This document shows, piece by piece, positions 21,965 through 29,590 of a stretch of 64,000 nucleotides of DNA. The position numbers and the translations under genes are program-made. The DNA is taken from the NCBI GenBank assembly GCA_022776445.1, contig JALFHZ010000122.1, positions 18,334 through 82,333 on the forward strand, in the 5' to 3' direction. The notes below the pieces were generated by a model. The model did no database searches. It was not told where the DNA came from and saw only the letters and a program-made list of their open reading frames with translations. The stretch is from Lachnospiraceae bacterium (GTDB taxonomy: Bacteria > Bacillota > Clostridia > Lachnospirales > Lachnospiraceae). Numbering within the stretch: the stretch's first letter is position 1; each line of letters starts with the position of its first letter.

Positions 21965-22546
21965 ATGCCCTCAGGCTTTTCGCCTGAAGATTCAAATCCA
22001 GATCCCCGCCATCCGGGGTATCGTATTGGATATCATGAATTTTGCACCCATAACACAACGATGACGGATATCAATGAGTTTTCTCTCTTCCTGAGTTCTT
22101 CTCTCTTTGATATCCGCCCTTAATTAGACTCGTCCATTGGACTTTACCTCTCTTATTCAGTTTTTCTTTGTTCTATATGTAATTGTTTCCCTCTGCTTCT
22201 GCTAATCGATCATCCCGATATGGATTCCATGTTCAACTGATATTCTTACATCTTGTTATCCGATTCTAAAATCTATCTTTCTAATTATACTTTCTCGTCA
22301 TATAACTAAACCGATTCTTTTCAGTTATTGATAACGTTCTGATCTGGTTTTCTTCGAATTTTCTGATCTTTCACACTGCAGATTCGTTTTTCCTATGTTC
22401 CCAACTATCTCACGGAATAGCAGAAACGAAACTAACTATCTCGGTGGACCGTACCTCCTTCTTTCAGATTTTTTGAAATTCCCTTCACGATGGGGAACTT
22501 CTTTGAGGATTTTTCTTATCCTCTTTTGTTTCTCTCTTTCTTTGTT
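21965..22546 (-). ncRNA. Candidate large structured non-coding RNA (about 580 nt, class unassigned)
   Basis: No ORF of 60 aa or more in the listed track across about 21990-22675. Minus-strand promoter TTGACA-N17-TATTAT, AT-rich upstream tract, and multiple helices (CGGAUAUCAA/UUGAUAUCCG, UUCGUUU/AAACGAA, GAAGUUCCC/GGGAAUUUC, GAGGAU/AUCCUC, CCCCG/CGGGG), ending at a hairpin CUUCAGGC-GAAAA-GCCUGAGG. Confidence 0.7.
21970..21991. terminator. Terminator hairpin shared by convergent activase gene (+) and candidate ncRNA (-)
   Basis: CCTCAGGCTTTTCGCCTGAAG; on the minus strand CTTCAGGCGAAAAGCCTGAGGGCATATTTTAT. Confidence 0.6.
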
Positions 22547-22552
22547 GTCTTT

Positions 22553-22581
22553 ATAATACTAGATAGATCTTATTTTGTCAA
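22553..22581 (-). promoter_or_regulatory. Sigma-A-type promoter for the candidate ncRNA
   Basis: -35 TTGACA (22576-22581), 17-bp spacer, -10 TATTAT (22553-22558); A/T-tract region upstream of -35 (AATAATAATAAAAAATTTAAATAAAAG). Confidence 0.85.
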
Positions 22582-22712
22582 CACTTTTATTTAAATTTTT
22601 TATTATTATTTGTAAATTGTCAAATTGTATAATAATTTTCAAACAATACATTCTTTTATGACACCAGGATTAAAAGATCATGCATGAAATGCAAAACAAT
22701 CCGTGCATCATA

Positions 22713-22736
22713 GGGGGCAAACCGTGTTTTGCCCCC
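22713..22736. terminator. Hairpin downstream of ABC exporter operon
   Basis: GGGGGCAAA-CCGTGT-TTTGCCCCC perfect 9-bp stem. Confidence 0.55.
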
Positions 22737-22760
22737 GTTTTCTTTCACGCGCACGTTTCA

Positions 22761-24674
22761 TTACTCCAGTTCACTCACGCCTGTATACAGTTCATAATAC
22801 CTGCCCTTCATCGCCAGCAGCTCATCATGATCTCCCCGTTCGATAATCTCGCCCTTTTCCAGTACCATAATCGCATTGGCATTTCTTACGGTAGACAGTC
22901 GGTGAGCGATCACAAACGTTGTCCGGTCCGCCATCAGTCGGTCCATACCGTGTTCAATATGTTTCTCGGTTCTGGTATCGACAGAGCTGGTCGCCTCATC
23001 CAGGATCAGGATCGGAGCCCTGGACAGTGCCGCGCGTGCGATGTTCAGGAGCTGCCTCTGACCCTGACTTAAATTCGCCCCATCACCCTCCAGCATCGTG
23101 TCATATCCTTTTGGCAGACGCATGATAAAGGAATGCGCGGAAGCCGTCTTCGCCGCCTGGATCACCTCTTCATCGGTGGCATCCAGACGTCCGTAACGGA
23201 TATTTTCCCGCACCGTTCCGGTAAACAGATGCGTATCCTGCAGAACCACAGCAATATTCTCTCTCAGATTTTTCCGCTTGATATGACGGATATCCACACC
23301 ATCAATGGTAATGGTTCCGCTCTGAATGTCGTAGAAACGGTTAATCAGATTTGTGATTGTGGTCTTGCCCGCCCCGGTGGAGCCGACGAACGCAATCTTC
23401 TGACCGGGCTTTGCATACAGGCTGATATCTTTCAGGATCACTTTGTCCGGATTATACCCAAATGTCACATGATCCAGAATCACATGTCCCTGCATCGGCT
23501 CCAGTTCCACAGCATCCGCATCGTCTGCCGCCTCCGGTTCTTCATCCATCACGGCAAATACCCGTTCTGCACCGGCCAGTGCCGAAAAAACGCTGCTGAC
23601 CTGCATGGAAATCTCATTGATCGGACGGCTGAACTGTCTGGAAAAGTTCAGAAATACCGTCAAGCCACCCACATCAAAGTTCCGGAAAATGCAGAGCAGA
23701 CCGCCGATACACGCGGTCAGGGAGTAGTTTACCTGGCTTAAATTCCCCATAACCGGCCCCATAATTCCGCCGAAGAACTGGGCGCGGATCTGATTTTCAC
23801 GCAAATCCCGGTTAAGCAGTTCAAATTCTTCCTGTGCAGTTTCCTCATGGCAGAATACCTTCACCACCTTCTGCCCGGTGATGGTCTCCTCAATATAGCC
23901 GTTCAGGGCACCCAGAGATGCCTGCTGCGCCGAGAAATACTTCTGGCTTCGTCTCGCCACAGCCCCGCCGGCCTTCATCATCAAAGGAATCATTACCACG
24001 GTAACAATTGTCAGCCAGATATTGGTATACAGCATCAGAATCAGTGTACCGATGATGCTCAGAGCACCGGAAAACAGCTGCACCAGCGTATTGCTCAGCA
24101 TCTGCCCGATCGTATCCACATCATTCGTAAAACGGCTCATCAGATCACCGTTGCTGTTCGTATCGTAAAAGCGCACCGGCAGGCTCTGCATCTTTCCGAA
24201 CAGCTCATTGCGGATTTTCTTCAGTGCATTCTGGGCAATGGTCAGCATAAGCTTTGCCTGCAGATAATTGGCACCGACACCGACCAGGTAGACTGCCGCC
24301 ATCACCATCAAAGCCCCCGCCAGTCCTGCTGCACTTCCACGGCTCCCGTCAGTGGGGGCAATGTAGGTATTGATAATCGGGCGCAGCATATAAGCGCCTG
24401 CCAGTGTGCCAAATGTATTTAAAATCACACAGCCAAACGCCAGACACATCCGGAGCGTATCCTCATGCAGATATGCCATCAACCGCCGAACCGTATCTCC
24501 TGTATGCTTCGGCTTTCCTCCGCCCATCGGTCTGCGCCCCGGACCGCCGGGGCCCATGCCCGGTCCTCCCGGTCCATGTACCGGGCCACCGGGACCTGCC
24601 GTCGGCGTCGATGCCGTCTTTCGTCCGTAACGCCGCTTCAGGCTCATCATTCTGTTTTTCTGCTCCGGTGTCAT
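22761..24674 (-). CDS. ABC transporter ATP-binding/permease protein (exporter half-transporter)
   Basis: 637 aa; Walker A GSTGAGKTT, signature LSQGQRQ, Walker B ILILDEATSSVDTRTE. Confidence 0.95.
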   Translation of the reverse strand: MTPEQKNRMMSLKRRYGRKTASTPTAGPGGPVHGPGGPGMGPGGPGRRPMGGGKPKHTGDTVRRLMAYLHEDTLRMCLAFGCVILNTFGTLAGAYMLRPIINTYIAPTDGSRGSAAGLAGALMVMAAVYLVGVGANYLQAKLMLTIAQNALKKIRNELFGKMQSLPVRFYDTNSNGDLMSRFTNDVDTIGQMLSNTLVQLFSGALSIIGTLILMLYTNIWLTIVTVVMIPLMMKAGGAVARRSQKYFSAQQASLGALNGYIEETITGQKVVKVFCHEETAQEEFELLNRDLRENQIRAQFFGGIMGPVMGNLSQVNYSLTACIGGLLCIFRNFDVGGLTVFLNFSRQFSRPINEISMQVSSVFSALAGAERVFAVMDEEPEAADDADAVELEPMQGHVILDHVTFGYNPDKVILKDISLYAKPGQKIAFVGSTGAGKTTITNLINRFYDIQSGTITIDGVDIRHIKRKNLRENIAVVLQDTHLFTGTVRENIRYGRLDATDEEVIQAAKTASAHSFIMRLPKGYDTMLEGDGANLSQGQRQLLNIARAALSRAPILILDEATSSVDTRTEKHIEHGMDRLMADRTTFVIAHRLSTVRNANAIMVLEKGEIIERGDHDELLAMKGRYYELYTGVSELE

Positions 24675-26404
24675 GCACTCACCTCCCTGTCTCTCTGCGA
24701 GTAATAAATTTCCTGATATGCTTCACAGGAAGCCAGCAGCTCTTCATGTGTACCGGTTCCGATGATATGACCGTCATCCAGCACCAGAATCAGATCCGCC
24801 TCTTCCACGGAACCAATCCGCTGTGCAATGATAAATTTCGTGGTATCTTTCAAGGACGTCCGGAAGCATTCCCGAATCTTTGCTTCCGTTGCCGTATCCA
24901 CCGCACTGGTAGAATCATCCAGAATCAGAATCTTCGGATGCTTCAGCAGGGCACGGGCAATACAAAGACGCTGTTTCTGACCGCCGGACACATTGACACC
25001 GCCCTGTCCCATATCGGTATCATATCCTTTCACAAAGGATGTGACAAAATCATCCGCCTGGGCAGCATCGGCAATCGCCCGGATTTCCTCCTTGGACGCA
25101 TCCTCTTTGCCCCAGCGCAGATTCTCCTCAATCGTTCCGGAAAACAGAACATTTTTCTGAAGAACCATACCGACTCCTTCTCTCAGGTTATGCAGGGAAT
25201 AATCCCGGACATCCACGCCATCCACCAGCACTTCTCCCTCCGTCACATCATACAGCCGCGGAATCAACTGCACCAGCGAAGTCTTGCCGCTTCCCGTGGA
25301 ACCGATGATGCCGATCACCTGTCCCGGCTCAGCCATAAAGCTGATATGCTCCAGAACCTTCTCCGCGCCTTCCTTCTGATAGCTGAATGCCACATCACGG
25401 AACTCGACACGCCCTTCCGTCACCTGCTTATCCTTCTGCGCCGCATGTTCATCGGTCAGGTCAATATCCGTCTTCATGACCTCGTCAATTCGCCGGATGG
25501 AAGCCATGGCCCGGGAACTCTGCAGAAAGACCATGGACAGCATCATCAGCGACATCAGAATCTGCACAATATAGGTGGTGAACGCCGTCAGGTCTCCCAC
25601 CTGCATCTTGCCGCCGATGATCAGATTACCGCCGTACCAGACCACCGCAATCGTTGTGATGTTCATGGCAAGCATCATCACCGGCATGGTCATAATGACA
25701 ATATTCAGGGCTCTCAGGCTGTTCGCCTGCAAATCCTCGTTATTACGACGAAATTTTTCCTTTTCGAAATCTTCCCGCACAAAGGACTTGACTACCCGTA
25801 CATTGGTCAGTGCTTCCTGTATTCCGGAGTTCATCTTGTCCAGCTTCGTCTGCATAATGCCGAACCGCGGATATGCTGTCATCATAATCGCGGCAATCGC
25901 AGCCGCCAGAATCGGAATGACAATCAGAATGATCAGCGCCAGCTTCGGATTCATGGCAAACGCCATGATCAGCGCTCCGATCAGCATCCCCGGCGAACGC
26001 ATCGCAAGCCGCAGCGCCATCATCAGAAGCTGCTGCACCTGCTGGATATCATTGGTCAGTCTGGTCACCAGAGATCCCGTACTGAATTCATCAAGGTTGC
26101 GGAACGAAAACTGCTGCACCTTCGCAAACAGATCCTGCCGCAAATCACTGGTGAAACAAATGGATGCTTTAGAAGAAAAGTAAGCGCCTCCGATACCGCT
26201 GACCGCCATCACCAGCGCAACCAGCACCATACACAGTCCGATCCGGATCATGTAACCGCTGTCATGATTTGCCACTCCATGATTGATAATCAGAGACATC
26301 ATCTTCGGAAGCATAATCTCACCAAACACTTCCGTCAGCATCAGGCACGGCCCGATGATAAAAGCACTCAGATATGGTTTTACATATTTTGCGTATCGCT
26401 TCAT
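24671..26404 (-). CDS. ABC transporter ATP-binding/permease protein (exporter half-transporter)
   Basis: 577 aa; GSTGSGKTS, VSGGQKQRL, ILILDDSTSAVDTATE; overlaps the next gene by 4 nt. Confidence 0.95.
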   Translation of the reverse strand: MKRYAKYVKPYLSAFIIGPCLMLTEVFGEIMLPKMMSLIINHGVANHDSGYMIRIGLCMVLVALVMAVSGIGGAYFSSKASICFTSDLRQDLFAKVQQFSFRNLDEFSTGSLVTRLTNDIQQVQQLLMMALRLAMRSPGMLIGALIMAFAMNPKLALIILIVIPILAAAIAAIMMTAYPRFGIMQTKLDKMNSGIQEALTNVRVVKSFVREDFEKEKFRRNNEDLQANSLRALNIVIMTMPVMMLAMNITTIAVVWYGGNLIIGGKMQVGDLTAFTTYIVQILMSLMMLSMVFLQSSRAMASIRRIDEVMKTDIDLTDEHAAQKDKQVTEGRVEFRDVAFSYQKEGAEKVLEHISFMAEPGQVIGIIGSTGSGKTSLVQLIPRLYDVTEGEVLVDGVDVRDYSLHNLREGVGMVLQKNVLFSGTIEENLRWGKEDASKEEIRAIADAAQADDFVTSFVKGYDTDMGQGGVNVSGGQKQRLCIARALLKHPKILILDDSTSAVDTATEAKIRECFRTSLKDTTKFIIAQRIGSVEEADLILVLDDGHIIGTGTHEELLASCEAYQEIYYSQRDREVSA

Positions 26405-26892
26405 TCCTGCTCCTCTCTTTCCGCTTCAGGCAGAAGTCCATTCAGGTTCTTCCGGATCCGGCCCAGATACCCATAAAGCATTTCCATTTCCTCCAGGGAA
26501 AATCCGTCAAACATATTTTTTTCCACAGTCTGAAAATACCGGACGCTTTTTTCCACAATCTTTTCCCCTTTTTCTGTGATACAGATCTGGTTGTACCGGT
26601 TATCCTCCTGATCCACCACACGCCGGATGTATCCTCCGCTCTCCAACTTTTTCAGCGATACCGCCACGGTCGCCGCTGACACATGATGCAGTCTGGCCAC
26701 CTCTTTCTGTGATGCGTTGGGGTGCTCTGCAATAAACATCAGAAGCTGGTGCTGACTGCGGTATACCCCGGTCCGGTTCAGTTCCCGCTCCAGCACATTC
26801 CTGTGCAGCCGCGCAACACTGATATACAGATCCACCAGCCTGTGGAACGGTGTATCCAGCCATCTTCGATGACTTTCACATTCTTTCAGCAT
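26401..26892 (-). CDS. MarR-family transcriptional regulator
   Basis: 163 aa wHTH: LLMFIAEHPNASQKEVARLHHVSAATVAVSLKKLESGGYIRRVVDQEDNRYNQICITEKG. Confidence 0.93.
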   Translation of the reverse strand: MLKECESHRRWLDTPFHRLVDLYISVARLHRNVLERELNRTGVYRSQHQLLMFIAEHPNASQKEVARLHHVSAATVAVSLKKLESGGYIRRVVDQEDNRYNQICITEKGEKIVEKSVRYFQTVEKNMFDGFSLEEMEMLYGYLGRIRKNLNGLLPEAEREEQE

Positions 26893-26918
26893 ACTGTCTT
26901 TTTCCTTTCACCTGAATA

Positions 26919-26932
26919 ATTAGCCTGCTAAT
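26919..26932. promoter_or_regulatory. Probable MarR operator in promoter of marR-ABC-ABC operon
   Basis: Perfect palindrome ATTAGC-CT-GCTAAT 27 bp upstream of the marR start; adjacent partial repeat AATTAGCTAG. Confidence 0.6.
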
Positions 26933-26960
26933 AATTAGCTAGTTTACTATATGGCATTAT

Positions 26961-26992
26961 AAAAGCACTTGTCCCAAAAAACAAGTGCTTTT
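26961..26992. terminator. Intrinsic terminator downstream of metallophosphoesterase gene
   Basis: Perfect 12-bp stem AAAAGCACTTGT / ACAAGTGCTTTT. Confidence 0.8.
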
Positions 26993-27018
26993 ACAAAAAC
27001 AATTTTCATGCAGTCCGT

Positions 27019-27624
27019 TCAATCCGGATAATCAACCACATAATGATCATATGCATTGACGACCATAGTATCTTTATACCGATCCACACGCTTGAAATCG
27101 CCATAATTGGCATGTACATGCCCGTGGACGAACAGCTTCGGATGATAGGTTTCCATCAGTGACCGGAAGCACGCAAAGCCCTGATGCGGCAGGTCCTCCA
27201 GATCATTGACGTCTTTTGCCGGCGCGTGAGTTACCAGAATGTCAAACCCTTTCTTCCATTTCAGCTTCAGCCAGAGCCGGCGGATCCTCCTTCTCATCTG
27301 CTTTTCCGTATACTGATTTTCCGCCTCCGGATGGTATCGCATACTGCCTCCCAGCCCCAGAATGCGGACTCCCTTATATTCAAAAATGTCATTTTCAATG
27401 CAGACGCAGCCTCCGCAGCCCTTATCATTCTGATACCAGTAGTCATGATTTCCGAGCACATACAGTACCTGCGCATGTGACACAGTCGCAAAAAACTCCA
27501 GATATCTCCGATCCAGATCCCCGCAGGCAATAATCAGTTCCACACCCTCCAGTTTTTCCGGAGCATAATGCTCATACAGGGACTTTGACTCATGATCTGC
27601 TAATACCAGTATTTTCACCTGCAT
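27019..27624 (-). CDS. Metallophosphoesterase family protein
   Basis: 201 aa; LVLADHES, IACGDLD, LGNHDYW, HAPAKD, VHGHVHANYG (metallophosphatase motifs). Confidence 0.88.
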   Translation of the reverse strand: MQVKILVLADHESKSLYEHYAPEKLEGVELIIACGDLDRRYLEFFATVSHAQVLYVLGNHDYWYQNDKGCGGCVCIENDIFEYKGVRILGLGGSMRYHPEAENQYTEKQMRRRIRRLWLKLKWKKGFDILVTHAPAKDVNDLEDLPHQGFACFRSLMETYHPKLFVHGHVHANYGDFKRVDRYKDTMVVNAYDHYVVDYPD

Positions 27625-29572
27625 GTACCTCCGCTGTACTGTCTTTTGCTTTCTCTGTCTGCATCCGGATCACCGGCTGCATCTCCTGTTTAAATGCTGA
27701 AATATCCGGAATCTCTCCGATTACGTTCTCCACCAGCCAGTCCATATTGATGATTTCCTGCGGACTCAGCCCGTTTTCATTTCTGTCAGCTGCAATCACC
27801 CTGCCGTTCTGAGCATAGATGGGCCCCACAAAAATGGGGAATCCTCCTTTTTTGATGGAAGACTTCAGGAAATGGATCAGACGCTTGGTTCCGATCGGGA
27901 TATTCTCAGAATACACCACATCAATGATATCCGACGACATCCCCCACCAGTAGTTGAGCGCCCGCCGCCCCTTCTGTCCTTTCAGGTCAATCGCTCCATG
28001 GCAGATCATCTGAACCAGCCGTTCGTAGAATTTGCCCCAGTCACAAAGTGACGTTGCCAGATTTTCTACCGTCCCGTCCGGCAGCTTGTGATACAGGCCA
28101 TATTCTCTCGTCCCGCGGTCCGGCGTAATCATATCATCTCCGGAAATAAAGGTAATGCCTTCCTGTTCCAGCTCCCTGCGGCAGTTATGCGTCTTCAGTC
28201 CGGACCATTTCAGATGAATCTTCGCCCGCGGGTTGACCATTTTGGCACCAAGTGCAAATGCATTGATATTTGCGACCATGCCATAAATCGGATAATCCGC
28301 AATGTATCCCAGATCGTTCGATTCGTTCATCGCTGCCGCCAGCGCTCCCAGAAGGAATTTGGACTCATACATACGCGCGTAATACGTGCAGATCGAAGAA
28401 TAGGACTCGTTGACCGAACAGTTGAAAATCCGGATCTCCGGATGGTGAATTGCCACCTTGACACTGTAGGCAGTCATCAGCGGCGCCGTCGTGAAAATCA
28501 CATTGCAGCCGGCAGCCACCGCCAGGCTCATTGCATTTTCAATCTCCGCCTCGGTTCCGGCATTTTCAAATGCCAGGGTCTGAAGCTTGTGGTTGAAGCA
28601 CTCTTCCAGATAGATCCGCCCCAGCTCATGACCATAAGCCCAGCTGGAGTTCTCCCTGTTTTTCGTATAAATAAATGCTGCCTTCAGCATCTCCGGTTCC
28701 ACATTTGCAGACGGCTTCAGCCAGTTCAGCAGGCTTGGTGCGGTTTCCTCCGCCTCTTCCGGCTGTTCTACCAGAGAAATCTGGCCTCCGTGAGATTTTA
28801 ACAAAAGCTCGTTCCAGATACTGTCCAGACCCCGCTTCATCTGGCTCTCTGTCTGCTTTTTCACCACTGAATATCCGAAGAACTGCAGATAGATCAAAAA
28901 TGCATCGGAAGCGGTCATCTCAATCTCTTCCGTCCGCTTTGCCTGAAACACCCTGTCAAACATCTCATAGGTCGCCTTAAAATAGCTCCGTTCGTCCGGA
29001 TCCCAGACTTCTCCGGGCTTCTTTCCCAGAACCTCCAGCAGCTGACTGTAGCAGCCTTCCTTGCTGAACCAGATATCCGAATTAAACGAAACCTGATAAA
29101 AGTCCAGGAACTCGTAGTACAGACGGCTGTCCAGATCATCCGAACGTCTTGGAATCAGCCGGGTCACCGTAGCCGTAATGCTGTACGCATGCACGTATTT
29201 CAGAACGCTGACGCGCTTATTGCCTTCCATCACGTAGTAGCGGTTCATAAATTCGTAAGCAACGATCGGATCATGAATACCTTCTTCAATCTGATGATCA
29301 TAAAGATACGCCCATTTTGCACCGAATTCCGTCTTTTCCCCCAGAAGCGGCATGAAATTGCTGGCAAATGCCTGCGTCCGTCCCTGTGTCTTGGTACCTA
29401 CCACGCGCTCCAGCGGAATATCCTGAAGCCCCAGATTGACCTCGGAAACAATATCCGTATTGGAAAGAATTTCATCCAGAACCGGCAGGTAAGGATACTC
29501 TCCTTTCGACACTGCCGCCTGATACTGCCTGCGTCCCAGACGCAAAGCCCCTATATAATCATATAATGCCAT
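27590..29572 (-). CDS. ParB-like N-terminal region fused to BMP/PnrA-type substrate-binding domain, no signal peptide
   Basis: 660 aa; N-terminal YYVMEGNKRVSVLKY (ParB/Srx-like GNxR); C-terminal BMP-like segments AGCNVIFTTAPLM, NDLGYIADYPIYG. N-terminus MALYDYIGALRLGRRQ lacks a signal sequence. Confidence 0.7.
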   Translation of the reverse strand: MALYDYIGALRLGRRQYQAAVSKGEYPYLPVLDEILSNTDIVSEVNLGLQDIPLERVVGTKTQGRTQAFASNFMPLLGEKTEFGAKWAYLYDHQIEEGIHDPIVAYEFMNRYYVMEGNKRVSVLKYVHAYSITATVTRLIPRRSDDLDSRLYYEFLDFYQVSFNSDIWFSKEGCYSQLLEVLGKKPGEVWDPDERSYFKATYEMFDRVFQAKRTEEIEMTASDAFLIYLQFFGYSVVKKQTESQMKRGLDSIWNELLLKSHGGQISLVEQPEEAEETAPSLLNWLKPSANVEPEMLKAAFIYTKNRENSSWAYGHELGRIYLEECFNHKLQTLAFENAGTEAEIENAMSLAVAAGCNVIFTTAPLMTAYSVKVAIHHPEIRIFNCSVNESYSSICTYYARMYESKFLLGALAAAMNESNDLGYIADYPIYGMVANINAFALGAKMVNPRAKIHLKWSGLKTHNCRRELEQEGITFISGDDMITPDRGTREYGLYHKLPDGTVENLATSLCDWGKFYERLVQMICHGAIDLKGQKGRRALNYWWGMSSDIIDVVYSENIPIGTKRLIHFLKSSIKKGGFPIFVGPIYAQNGRVIAADRNENGLSPQEIINMDWLVENVIGEIPDISAFKQEMQPVIRMQTEKAKDSTAEVHAGENTGISRS

Positions 29573-29590
29573 CGCACAAACACTCCCTTC

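Noticed and set aside
21965-22546. Group II intron or RNase P/tmRNA identity for the ncRNA region
   Set aside because: No domain-V-like hairpin or GUGYG start for an intron, no RNase P CRI-type motif block and no tRNA-like CCA end or tag ORF that I can recognise; left as unassigned structured RNA.
24404-26476. 690-aa plus-strand ORF, the longest antisense ORF
   Set aside because: Fully overlaps the well-supported ABC transporter genes on the minus strand; low-complexity His/Gln/Arg composition typical of antisense frames.
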